Positions 1 to 13,700 of a stretch of DNA of 64,000 nucleotides are shown here, one piece after another. A program made the position numbers and the translations under genes. Under the pieces are notes generated by a model that saw only the letters and a list, made by a program, of their open reading frames with translations, made no database searches and had not been told where the DNA came from. Position 1 is the stretch's first letter. Each line of letters begins with the position of its first letter. The stretch is from Acanthosoma haemorrhoidale. Lineage: Eukaryota > Arthropoda > Insecta > Hemiptera > Acanthosomatidae. The stretch spans positions 76,461,341 to 76,525,340 of the forward strand of contig OV884015.1 of the NCBI GenBank assembly GCA_930367205.1, in the 5' to 3' direction.

Positions 1-1537
1 TTCGTGGATGTTGGGAGCCTTCATTTCACAGAAAGGGGTGCGCCATAGTGCGAAACACAGGATGTGGTTTTGGAAGTGCTGGAGTCTTGTTATGGCACTG
101 GTGTGGAGAAATAAAAAAAGGGGAGTCCCAAAAAGTAGAGTTTGGAGCCTCAGGACGCTCTTGTACATAAACAGTTTCAGCCTAAGGGATATAGCTGGGC
201 TTGTGATGAGTTGCTGGAGAGTAAGTGTTACGTACTCTTTTTAGTTTTTTCTGTAGATTTGTGCGAAATGTCATGTGCCTGCCTGGGTTGATTCCTAGGT
301 AGCATATGCTATTGGTGAGTTTGCAGTCAGTCCCATCTAAGTTGAAGCTGGTTGGGAGCTTTTTTTTCCCGTGCTGGAACGAGAAAACAATCCCTTGAGT
401 CTAGGCCGGGTTCACCTAAACGTTGATGGCTCGTAGCCTGTCAGCGATTAATTGTCTGGTGCCCTCCCATTACTATTACTACTTACTAGCCAAATATATT
501 CACATAATGTTGAAACCAATAGGTGGGAATGAAAATCCTGGTAGCTGAGAAGGGTTCAGTTGTTGATATAGAAGGGAGTGTTGGCCTCTCCTTAAGAAAT
601 ACACCAGAACCTAACAAATAAGGGGGAAATGAAATCAACTATGCAATGGCAAATAGTGCAAAGAGTGAAATCCAAACTGGTGATAGATATAAGAGGGTCA
701 AGTAATAGTGTTAAACGTTTGAGGGAAGTTTTTCAAGGATTTTTACCATAATGGTTTGAAGGGAAATGGGTCTGTAGCATGCAGGAGAGTGTTTTTATGG
801 ATCATTTTGATTAAGATTCCTCAACTTAAGTTTGTAAATATTGGTTATATAAGATTACTACTGAAGTGAGAGGGGCAGGATTAATTCCCAAACAAACCTG
901 GGGCATCTATTCAAACAAAATAAATTAATAAATCGCCTAATATCCAAAAACACACATTTTTTGAGCTATCAATAGTGTTCGCTATAAAATTAGATTTTTG
1001 TGGCCATCATATATCAACCACTGATATTCAAATTCTTCTGTTAATGGTTTCTATTCATGTTTCAGATTTTCGAACACATTAGAGTTCTGATTATTTGTAT
1101 TACTTTCAGTAATCTTTTGTAATGTTTTTACAATTAGATTATCAGAAATCTGTTTAGTCAGGACAAAAACACTTTAGTTGTTAAATTACTATACAAAAAG
1201 GATTAAACAATTATTATTATTAATAAACAATTAAAGGATATGCAATAAGGATAAAACTATCAATTGTTATATGTTATATTTAACTTTTGCAATCTTGTTA
1301 ATGTTGAAATAGTCTGAACATTTGGAAAGCTATTTCAGTGAGGATCAAAAAATTAAGCTGTTCAGTATCAAATAAACAATAAAAAAACTAAGTGTATATT
1401 TTTAAAATGATAATTTTTTCGTTCATTCTAGAAACTAACAACGATTCATACATAACTTTATTTTCCCAACAGAACAAATTTATTCTTTTTATTAATTTAC
1501 TAATAGGTGAATGATCATATCTTGTTTTGACTCACAG
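1..1537. other. Upstream intron sequence of unc-13 with an unassigned GC-richer stretch
   Basis: No exon of unc-13 was recognised here. Bases 1-250 are richer in G than the rest and one frame reads almost open but is broken by stops, so it may be a decayed repeat or coding relic; I could not assign it. From about 900 to 1530 the DNA is plain AT-rich intron leading to the acceptor before 1538. Confidence 0.4.
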
Positions 1538-1751
1538 GAGGTAGAAAAGAATCTGTCACCAAAGCAGTGTGCTGTCCTGGAAGTTGCCCTCGACACCATC
1601 AAGCAGTACTTCCATGCTGGAGGAAATGGCCTGAAGAAAAACTTTCTAGAGAAGAGTCCGGAACTGCAATCTCTTCGATATGCTCTTTCTCTCTACACAC
1701 AAACAACTGACACTCTTATCAAGACTTTCGTCAACACCCAAACCAACGAGG
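1538..1751 (+). CDS. unc-13: unc-13 exon: end of MUN/MHD2 region
   Basis: Acceptor CACAG before GAG and donor G|GTAAGC; 71 codons plus one base, so it ends in phase 1. It encodes the conserved [10 protein letters not shown] to [12 protein letters not shown] block of Munc13 proteins. Confidence 0.93.
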
Positions 1752-4700
1752 GTAAGCACTATTTACTTCAATGCAAATCACACAAAAACAATTATCATTT
1801 ATTAATTATTAAAGTAGAGTACATATTAAATATTTAAAGAATAATTACATTTTAATCACTTGGGATGTTAATAGATAAACGAGTTAAAACAAAGAAACAT
1901 TTTTTGCTTAGTCGTTTAACATTCCTTTGCCCATCAATAATTCAAGTGGAACATTTTTTTGACTTTTGTTTTATAACTTCAAAACTAAAACCAACTTCTG
2001 TAGAAAGTTTAGCATTTAGCAGACAGTGGATATCTTTACCTAACCTTCAAACTGAGAATACCATTGCGGTGAAAATAATGGAAGATTTCCAAAATGATAT
2101 AATTTTTCGGTGCATGGCAGACTTTGAGCCAGTACAACCTTGGGTTGCATAGAATGAGGACTATGAAAGTGGGATCATTCAGAAACAAAGGAGTTGTATC
2201 CTACATTGGCAACAATCATCGACATGGACAAGAACATTATTATGTATGAATTTCTAGTTGTTAAAAAGGGGATCTTTCATAGTTTCTTGAAATACCCAGT
2301 GTAATTTTGGACTGCATTGAGAGAGAATTGTCACAAAGTGGAAACAATTAACCTTTAAAGACTAAATATCTACTGGGACTGTCAATAAATATTAGCCAGC
2401 TACAAACAGTTAGAGCACGACAATAGGGAATGGATACCCATAACAGATGAACATTGTGTGCTAAGAGTTAATTATAATTATATATTAAAGAAAATTATAA
2501 AGTAAAATTGATGAAAATGTTATGATTTTGTTGTGGAGAAGAGCTCTCATGAGGTAACTACATAGCTGCAAAGGATTTAATGAAAGTTCTGTATGTCTGA
2601 GTTCACAAGTGGCTCGATAAGAGAATTCAAATAACTTTAACTTTATAGGGCACTTCCATATCTAGCATTAAAATAGATTAGTATAATTTTATGCTCTGTG
2701 TGATTTAATTTTAAGTAAAAAGTAGTTTTAAATCCAAAGTCATGTTGTAGCATACATAATTGTATGTATACAATCATCAGGATGATTGGTGAAGGATTTA
2801 CATCAGTTAATTGTAATACCTTATTTTTAGAATATATAAATTTATGCCATAATAAATTTTTATCATTAAGCATTGATATCTAGAGTTTCCCTCCTGATCT
2901 TTCTTCTCGAATCCTTGGATTAGTTAAGGCGTCAAAATAATATTTCTACCCGATAGTAGATTTTAGGCTGGAAAAAATACAGTCTCTCCTGGAGATGCAT
3001 AGCCACCATACCAATTGATGAAACTATGAAAACCTCTTTGGAATGTTCTTTGAAAAGCAAATAAGTTGTGATACTAAGAAGATGTATTCTACTTATAACA
3101 TGTGTAAATAGTCATTATTAATACCATAAACACCAATTGTCTATTACTAGGTAAATCATGTTATCTCAAAAATTGTATAGCTCATTTGGAGTTACTGCAT
3201 GTTGTTAAAAAGTAGGTAACTAGTGGGGAATGGTAACTACATGAGTCACCTGTTTCTTCACAAAGTGTGGAAACCTCAAAATAGTCATCCAAGTGAGTTA
3301 AATAATTTTTGTATAATTTAACTTACATGGTTGTACCTTAATACCTCATCATAATAATCACAGTCATAAAATGTATTGTTTCACTTAGTGCTTTTTAAAG
3401 TTGTGTCTTTAGATATCCTGGTTGCAATGTTAAACTAACAAATGCGAGCACCTCTTTAGTCAAACATTTCTAATCTTGCTCCACTTTACATAGACCAGAA
3501 AATTCTTACTTGGCAGAAACGGTAGGTCAAAAGTATAATATCTCAATTTGTTGTCTCCATAGCCTAGCAATCAGTAAGCCTGGCCACTAACTATGGATAC
3601 CTAGGCTTGATTTCATCTATTCTAAGGATTTTTTCTGATGATTGTGTGACTGGTCAGGGCCAACTCTCCCTTATGAGGGAAGATGAAAAGTTACTTGAAT
3701 AAAAATTTAGTAAATTGAGAGTAGGGGATCAATTGAAAATATGAGGACTGCTCAACATCGACCCGCTACGAAGTTACCGCCGTCTATCAGCTACAGTGGT
3801 AACCTTGAATTTTACAATAATACAAAGTTTCATCAGATGTACTTGATGTAATTAATTTAACAATTGGGGATTTGCCTTTACATCAAGAGCATGAGATAAA
3901 TAAACCAAAAAATAAACTTTCTTACATTTGTTAGTTTAACAATGTACCAAGAACATGTGTGAGTATAATTTTATCACAAAGTAAACTGATTTTTGTTTTA
4001 TACTTGATGCTTTTCTGTAGCTTGTCATTTCATTTTAAGTTACCCTCGTCTGAACTATGTGTTAACTGTTACTTTTTCTTTTGTGTATTGCTTTCTCTGT
4101 CATTGGTGTGTGCCTTCTCCTCTTCTGTGTGCTTGCGATATCAACCTATACATAATAAAAATTCAAAATAAAATAAAAAAAACTGAACAGTACCGTTAAA
4201 TGACAAAAAGGCGATGAGGCAGCACTCTATCTCGAGCGAGAGGGAAGATGGATCGATGGAAGGTTTGGAGGAGCCACTAAGAGCAAAGAAGAGACGAGAG
4301 TCCTCCCAAGGTAGAACACTATCAGGGCCGCTAATGCAAAGCTTGTGACATCACAGCAGTATAGCATTGTTTAGAATAGTTATGTGAATTGTATTTATCT
4401 TGATCAAGCATATACACTGTTCTTGCTTCTTCACTACTTTGTTCACTTTCGGTTGTAGTTTCCACAGCTTTAAGGCTATTGTAGCAAATTATTTTCACAT
4501 CCACAATAGCATATCACAGTTAGTTTTATTTACTAGTGTTATAGCCTTCTATATATGTATCCATAATATCACTAACCTTCTTAATGAATTTAGCTTGTGC
4601 TGTTTAGAGTTTTCATCAAACTAAAATGTTTCTTAAAAGGACCCTGCTACATATTGTGCAACTTTTAGAATGGGTTTTTATAAAAATTATAATTCTGAAC

Positions 4701-7700
4701 CAAATATCTAATAAAATATTAAGAGTAACATAATACATCTAATATAATAGAAAATGCTCTGATGAAAAATTATAAACAATTAATCTGACTTTTTTTCCGG
4801 AAAAATTTAAGTTTACTTGTTTATTTTTAAATTTTTTTGATTTGTATTAGGAAAATATATACAGATTGTTTCATGAATATAAGGAATAAATGAGTTGCAA
4901 ATATTTCTGTGCAGTGATCCGTTCTATTTTTGAATGAGGATTTAAAAAATCTACTTTGGCTTTATTTATTTATTTATCACAAAACTAGATTTAACTGTTT
5001 TTTTTATCAGATTTTTGTGAAATTTTCATGATTTTTATCATTCATAGCTTTGAATTTTATCCAAGCGAAAATGACCTACTTCATGAAACACCCTGTATAT
5101 TCAAAATACTTTTCAATTAATTACTTTTTTTAACATAATTCAGCCAATAACTTTTCAATTTAGTGAATTCTGATTCTTATTTTCATTTAGATTGTTATTT
5201 TCTTAGCATTTTATTGTTTAGATTGACCTTTCTTATATGATCTCCAAATAATGTCATTGAAATTTGGTGGACCTCCTGGCATTATCCTAAAAATCATTTG
5301 ACCCACCCAACAATCATAGCAGCAATGTAATAATAAATATAAAACTAAAATTAAATCATAGATAAAAACCTTACATACATATCTTCAAATTGTATTTGAG
5401 TTATGTTTTTTAATTGTATTAACATCCATTTTAAAAATTTACTCCGACAAAAAAGCCGTGTAGCTTCAAACTTATGAGTTTATTTTACTTAGTCTTCAAT
5501 ACTTCAATTTAATACGATTTTCTTTGACCAGTAAATGCCATATTAGAAGATTTTCTATTGAATTATGTATTCACAGGGTTTACTTGAATTTTACTCAAAC
5601 AAATACAAAGCTCGCTGCCTGCCAATTAAAACTGACTACCTAATAAATTCACTAAGATGGATGGCAGTAGTCTCCTGATTTTCTATTTAGTGTGATAATG
5701 AACCAAGGAAAATAAAACAGGCGTTAAATGGTTAACTATTTAATTTGTGTTTCATGATTGATAAGTTTTAAAGTCTTTGAGTTATTTTATATCAAATCAA
5801 CCAAAAAAAATACCCCTTTTGACCTTAACAGTCTTCAATTGTTATAAATCTTCGAATGTACATTTTTACCACAGAGAAATGCATGTATATTTTGTATTTT
5901 CAGATTTTTTAAACTTCCTGTTTTTTTGAATTATGGCTACTGAAAGATGTATTAAAATGCCATATTAATCTTAGCGCCTTCCTTCACAGCTCAAACCCTA
6001 AACATGCAAGAGATGTAATTAAAGTCTCATTTTAAAGTTTATACAATAAGCTTAGACTTATGATCCATACTTAACATCTAATTTGCATCTATATCTATGA
6101 TTTATATTTTTTCAAACGGGATTATGCTTCGCTTAAAATTTTGAACATAGGGTATGAAAGAGAGCAATCAGATGTAGAATAACCTAATTAAATTGGTTTT
6201 TTAAGTTTTTATTTTGACTACATAATGTTGCTATTTTTTAGAGTTTGTTGGAATAATCTTTATTTGAATTTTCCCATGTGTATGTAACATTTCTCACTTT
6301 TGGGAACTTACATGTTTAATTTACAGTAAAATTATAAACAAATGATACCTGAATACAGGTTTCCGAGGTGTAGGGGGGGTCTTGGAATTTCATTCAACAC
6401 AATCAAGTAAAGGTAGTTAAGTAGGTCACTGTATTTTCCATGCACATACACAGGTAATTTTATGGATGCTGGTGTCAACGGTTCATTTATAAATCACATT
6501 GAATTCTAAGTTTTCCATTTTGAGACTGTTGTGCACATTTCCAGATTCTATACCACAATGTTGGGTCCTTAGTGTGGCACTGTGGCGGGTAGCTAATTCC
6601 AATTATTATTTTATTTGTGAATTGTTATTCCACTACAATGCCACAGAACTTATATTACATAAGTGAATAATTGACGTTTCTTCTCTAATATTTAGCTACC
6701 ATGTTATTAGTAGGGATGCATTTGAGTTCTGTTAGTTTGGACTGAATCTTCTGATTAAGGAAATGATGACACAACCTATGTGTTTTGTTCTAGCTTGGTA
6801 ATTTATATCTAGATTAGCCGCTCCCTGGTTGTCAACATGGATCACCATAGGAGTGTCACATGCTGGACTGCCAATTGCCTGAGCAAACCTTCTCAACCAC
6901 AATGACTCTTATGTCGCAGCAGACAGGGACATGTATTCCCCTTCAGTTCTAGACAATGCCACAATTGGTTGTTTTTTGTCCCTCAAGAAATAGCTCCTTT
7001 ATATTTGCTCCTGTACAAAATGTAAACAGTCGCAGATCTCCTATCGTCACAGTTACTAGCCAATCAGCATCACAGAAACCAACAATTGGGAAGGGTTTGC
7101 TGCCAACAAACTCCAATTTACAATCTGTAGCACCCTTCGGTACAAGGGGATAATTTGTTTGACCACACCACAATGTGCTTGTTCTGGATTGTTGTTTTGA
7201 AATGATTTGTACAATTGGCCACAAATTAAATGTGCGACCTAGTGACTTGAGAAGCAATAAAAACTGCCAACTGCCTCCTGGTACAGAATATTTTTCATCC
7301 TGGCTGAGTCTCTCTCATCATTTGGTGTTTTTAAATAATTTCATAAGAATTTAGTTGCAGCAGGGTTGCATCCATTCATATTGAAACATTTCAAAACCTG
7401 TTCAATGTAGCTGTGTTGACTTATCCACCAGCTTCTTGTTTTGCTTCCTCCACTCAGCTGAAATCCCAAAAAATACTTGCCTTCACCAATACCAGTCATT
7501 TGTCATCAGTGTGCATAGGCTTTGCAGCCAAATACCTTTATGTGTTTAGCCCTAGGTTTTCTACCTGACCACATTTCCTCAGGAGTTTTATCTACATTTT
7601 TGATAGGTGAACGATATTAACATATGTAACGATAACATTATGTATGCTGCCGTAGACAACTGTAGACAAAACATATTTCAAGTAAGCCTAAAAAATACTT

Positions 7701-10700
7701 TTATAGAATTTTCTCAGGTTTTATTGCTTACTCTCTATCGAAAATTATTAACTGCTCTGTTAAGAATTAAATTAAATGGAATCGAATTCCATGGCTCAGA
7801 GGAATAAATGGGTAAGTCGAATTAATGTCAAAACAAAATAAAGGTTCATATATGGCTTGGTAGACTTTGTTCGGTACATGAGGAAATAGGTATTATTGAT
7901 GAGTGCATAGGTCTTATTAGTTTAAAAGGAATTCATTTTTATCTAACATATAATTTTCAGGAATGTTACAACATTAAAAACAGAAAATCTATGTTTTATA
8001 CTTACCTACTTATTCCTCATAACCACAAAAATATTGAATAAACTTTAAAATGAAACCTAAACCACACCTCAAGAGCAACTGCACGCCAGTATTTGTCAAT
8101 TTTTGACAACCAACTCTCTAAAATGCAAAGTATAACAATAAGAGAAAAAAAAGTTTTTCATAACTCATTATAAGTCATCGATAAACCAAAAATGATGACA
8201 TTAAAGGTGATATTAAGTACTTCTAATGATCCCTTTACATTCAAATCTCACAAAATTCTGTGTTTGTTTTACTTATAGCACTTCAGCTGAGGCTTCTGTA
8301 TTCTGCTGTAGTCTTGCTTCTAGTGTAGTATATTAATAGCTTATTTTAATATGATAAAAGCTAATTCAAAATATTGCTTATTAGTTAAACTGGCTAAGAT
8401 AATAATTATTATAAGTTTTGTTTATTCCGTAACAACTGTCACTTTTGATATTTTATATAATAATGTAGATCTACTCATGCTTTATAGATGTTTTAAATTT
8501 TTGTATGTAAGGCTCTCATATGGTGTTGTAATAATTGAATCAGGAATTGGAGGTTCTTGGTTTAAATCCCTAGACAGGATGTGAATTTTTCGAGGCTATT
8601 ATATTGGGTCACATATATTGGGCAACCTTCCCGGCCCTTTGAGCACAACAATAAATACTGCAACTACTATTTTTGTAGACAAAAAATACATATATAACAC
8701 TTTAGTCTATTAATTAAATTTTCTACACAATAGGTTTGATGTTTTTGTGATTCTAGAGGTATTTTATACTACTGCTGCACAATAAGGAAAACCTCATAAT
8801 TCTAATCAGGGCTTAAACTTCAGTTGATAGGAAAATAATTCAACAACCAGCTATTGACATTTATGTTAAAGTATTAACATATGTATTATTAGTGCAATAA
8901 ATGCATTTTTTTCTTTAATACATAATTAAGTAATTGAAAATAGTGTCAAGGCTAGAAGTCCAACAGGGCTAGATATTGCTTTGACACAAACCTGGTGGTG
9001 TTTCAGTTAGTTTAAGCATCTAGGCTTTGAATCACAAACTGCAGCAATAATAATTATAAATAAATATAAAAGCATTCATTTTCAAATATTTACTTTACAA
9101 TAATTAGTGATGCATGGCAATCCTCTCAAATATAATATAGACAATAGATTACTGAATCCAGACATTTTTTTTTATTACAAATTTGATTCTTTTGTTTTCT
9201 TTTTCACCGCTTATATTTTAATTTTGGTATGCATGTTTATTTAAAATAGTGAGATTCCTTATGATTTAATCTTTTTGATTTAGTCATAAATTAAACTGGT
9301 AATCAATTTTTTTTTTCAGTTTCTATTTCAGAAATGACCGCTGCAGATGAAGGAAGTGTTGGAGAAGTATCAATACAGGTAGATCTATTTACACACCCTG
9401 GGTCTGGAGAACATAAAGTTACAGTCAAAGGTGAATTTTAATTTTACCATTAAAAAAATATCTCTAATTTTTTGTTTTACTTTGAAATTATTATTATTAT
9501 AATATGATCATCAACAGATTAGCTATCTAGATTACTCTAAACTTAGTTATTCTTATAGTTCAATTTTATTAAATAAGGAGCGTTGACCAGTGCCATTACA
9601 CCGGAATACGCGCACCACAGGCAACATACCCCCATGAGCACACTTCACTTGCTTGTGGGGAAACCCTGTTTGAGTTTCAGACCTCAGGAAGGGGGGGGAT
9701 CAATTTTATTAGTTTAAAAAAAGGACATATTTATAAGATTTTATAAAAAAAAATTAATTAAATAACATTAAATTAATTGAATGTGTGTCCGGAAGAAGGG
9801 CCTATGTCACGTTTTCCTAATTTTACAAGAGCTTCAATACTAAAACATCCCTAATAGTATTTGCAATAAAAATTAGCGAAAGTGACATAGGCCCTTCTTC
9901 CATTTGGAAAAACGGAAATTCTCAGAAACAACAACAAACTATTTTCCATGATACAAACGTTTATTGAACAAGAAAAGGAAGTAGATATGCAAATAGTAAA
10001 GTAAGTATTATGCATTGAATTACTACAATGAAGGCAAAGATGTATAAAATAGCTTATGTGTAGGATCAGTCATAAACGTAGTCATCTGAAGCAGATCTTT
10101 TTTCTTTTCCTTGCTAATGGGCAACAGGCTTGTGTAAAGGAACGGGAGATCTTGAATTACCGGAATACCAACTGTTGGGTCGAACATTCTGAATGTTTTC
10201 CATGGTCTCAGTGTGTTATGGGACTCCCTAGCATACAGGGTTGTTGGGTCATCCTTACATAGTTTATACCACACGTACTTGGTAATTTGGAATGTGGCAT
10301 TTTTTTTCAGACAAGTTCTAGTAACGACGTCTATGTCTCTGAATTTATCTTGAGTCATCTCTGTGATTAAGAACGGCTTTGAAATTTTTGAAGATGCTAT
10401 GATGTGCTTCCAGTCACCAGGAACAATAGCTTTTTGAATTTTTCTTCGCCGTTCGATTACAGCGAAATCACGGTCGCATGGCAAAAAACTATGCCCAGTG
10501 ACCATAAACTTTTGGTGCACTTCTGTGAAGTACCCACACTGAATTAGGTACCAATATAACGTGAGAACTGTCTTATTATTGTTTTGCCCACAGCATCGAT
10601 CCGACCAAATTATTACCTTACGTTCTTCACCTGGGCCAAGAGTGCGATACGTAGTTTTTATGTAGTCTAGTAGGCACGAACCAATCTCCTTTGATCCCCG

Positions 10701-13700
10701 TTTTGCGAGTACTTCATGCCATAAGTACATACTTGCAACATCGGCTGTCATATTGTGGATAGCAAAATTATAAGAGGAATATTGACGTTGATAATACATA
10801 TCAGCATGAGTAAATGCAGGCGTGGAAAGAACTTGTTGTAAATCAACACACAAAGCTATGAAGTTCTTGTTCCTTCCATCTTCGGCCAGAGTTTTGTATG
10901 CACTGTCCGCCTGGATGTGGTGTATTGTACTCTCAATTTCTAGCCGTTCCCTTTCTCCAGTATTGGAGGCCAAAATCAGTTCTGCATAGAATTTGTCGCA
11001 TTGGTTACAAGTGTCGGAACGTGGAGAACCAAACCTCAACTTGGATTCTCTGTTAAAAATCTTTCTGTATAGGCTGTAGGACACCTCGCTTTCAGGGTAT
11101 TTCTCCACAAAAAGTCGGTGCATCTTCTTGACCGACAAGTCTACACTCAACACATTTTTTTGTGAGCTGTTTCTACTATAGTGGTTTTCCATTACTGGGA
11201 AGCTTTCAATGTGTAGCTTCACCAGTTTTCGTTTTTCACTGTCGACTGCGTGTGGTCGGTTCAGATGAAATCCTCTTGTATCCATTGGTGCGATTTCCCC
11301 CTTTTTCAGTTTTTCTTGTATAACACGAATCCGTTTTCTTCCAACTTCAAACGTATTTAGCAGAGTTTTCAAACACACGGGCTTACCAGTAATGTTGTAA
11401 TCAAAGGCTGCTAGCTTCTTTGACGTCGAATCACTCTTTCCGGGTCTCCTGTACTTAGGTTCACGTATATTAACGCACTTTGTCAACAAAAGGGTTTGTT
11501 GGTTGTAATTTAGATTATAAAACCGACTATGCATGGTGTGTACCATGTCCAGTGAAATCGTGCTACAACCTTGTTTTGAGCAAATTTCGGGGAGGCAACC
11601 TCGTCTAGATACAGGAAGTTGCTTTGCCGGGACCACATTCCCTTTACCACGCTTACTCACGTATTGTTGGCCTGCATTTCGAAGAGCCTGTTGTTTCTTA
11701 TCATTCCACATATCTACATTCAATGAACGTTTCTTTCCGCTACTCAAATGTCTCGTTTCCGAAAGTGGCAAATTCATATGAGCCATTGTACGTTCCGAAA
11801 TATTCATCACTACACTGACAATAAAACACAAAACTTTATCACTTGTCCACGAATCATGAACCTAGAAAACCTCAAAATCACGCAGAATACCAATTTGTAG
11901 ATGCTAATAATCATAATATCATTATGAATTAATATAACTTATTATTAACACGCGTAAAACTGATACTAGGAATCAAAATGATAACCGAACGTAGGTTATT
12001 GTTGTTGGTGAGTGGCAACTGTCGTGATGAACTGATAACATAGGCCCTTCTTCCACTTCAAGTTTTGTGATTTCTCTCAACGATTGTGATTCTCTTGACC
12101 TCTAGCGGCTTCCTTTTCAACTAATAACCATGGCAATACGTACACCACTTGACATAGGCCCTTATTCGACAAAAACCTGAGTTTCGAAAAAATCGTGACA
12201 TAGGCCCTTCTTCCGGACACACGTTCAATTAACTTAAAAACTCCAGGATTTAACTTTAAAATAACAGTTTTAATACAATTTTATCATACTTAATAAGCGT
12301 TCTTACTATCTGCATTGTTTTTTTCTTTCTTTTGTACAATATTTTTCTATTATTACTTCATCATCAAACCTCTTTATAGCAAAACCATTCAAAATATAAC
12401 CTAGGTGTATTAAAACACCAAACAGCACCAAAATCATTAATAATTGAGGGGGTTAAAGTCACAGTGGTGTAAGCTACATTTTCTTCATTTTGAGAAAGAA
12501 AAGTTTTACTAGGAGTTATTGTGATAAATTCCCAAGTCACAAATTTGTGCCGGGAACCAATTGAATATTGAAATGAGGTTTGATTTAAGGTAATTGTGAA
12601 GTAAAATTTGTCTAAATTCTATTTCTGATTTATTTTAAACATCTGAAAATAACTTGCACCATGACATTGCGGAAGTAAATTAATACAAATTTTTAGGTTG
12701 ATACAAAATTGAAAAACAACCAGAAATACAGTGAACTATTGAGGTTGTGACTTAGTTCTCCTTTTCTTTCAACAGTTTAGCCCTTCTAGTTTGTATCTCT
12801 GGACTTAGGTCAGCATTGTTGAAAATGTGACTTACACCACTCTGACTTCAATCCTCTCAATTAAAAAAAATATGACTATTGGATATTGCTTATAATGACA
12901 ATGGTACCATCTGTTGACAAATATGAGCACCTTCTCTCATAAATTAAATACAAACACATAAAATCATAACACAAGAGATCAAATTATTATTTCACCTATT
13001 TTAGATAAAAATTAACATCACTACATTATATATCCATATGATAATTATTTTCCCATGCTAATGTAGTTGCTATGCTTTGTTTATAGTTGTTGCTGCTAAT
13101 GACTTAAAATGGCCAACGGCAACTGGGATGTTCAGGCCATTTGTAGAAGTCAATCTGATTGGTCCTCACCTAGCTGACAAAAAGAGGAAACAAGCCACAA
13201 AATCAAAATCAAATAATTGGTCGCCCAAGTTCAATGACACATTCCACTTGTAAGTTTATAATTCAAGACATATTTAAACTTATAGTTATATCAAAAAGAA
13301 TTAAAATTTTTTTCCATGTAAAGTGTAAGCCCCAATCATCCTAATGCATTGCTATTTTTTTTTTTTACTCCTCAGACTTTTTCCTTAGCCTTTCCTTAAA
13401 ATTTAGTATGGGTTATATTAAAAGGAATGAATGATAATATGATGTATAGAGTTTATGTAAAAAATAAATGTACATCAATTAGTAAAGAAAAAATTATTTT
13501 TTTATTGACTACAATTTTATTGTATATGGCTATAATATATGGTATAACTAAATTGTATTTTTTGAAAATATAAATTAGAAAAACCATAGAATCTAAAGAA
13601 AACATAGAAATCTATATTTATTTATAAATATAATAGCTATTTTTCTTTAATTTTTTATTCTTACATTTTGGGTTAAGTTTTGAGATCCCTCCCATCATCA

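Larger units (their letters stand above)
9777..12228 (-). mobile_element. Complete TTAA-target DNA transposon (2452 bp)
   Basis: The element is flanked by TTAA on both sides (9773-9776 and 12229-12232). Its terminal inverted repeats are 35 bp and differ only at position 6; both read inward TTGAA then GTGTGTCCGGAAG and end in ATGTCACG. It encodes one intact transposase (10023-11831, minus strand). The motif CATAGGCCCTTCTTCC, part of each terminal repeat, recurs near 9884, 12039 and 12152 (the last with two changes). The near-identical ends and open transposase suggest recent insertion into the unc-13 intron. TTAA targets are used by piggyBac, Kolobok and Sola3-type elements. The transposase does not look like piggyBac, and I favour a Sola-like family without certainty. 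Confidence 0.88.

Noticed and set aside
1865..2152. 95-codon open frame as an extra unc-13 exon
   Set aside because: It does not match unc-13, lacks an acceptor in the right phase and ends in a stop.
11533..11818. Two plus-strand open frames
   Set aside because: Antisense shadows of the intact transposase; no domain and no promoter.
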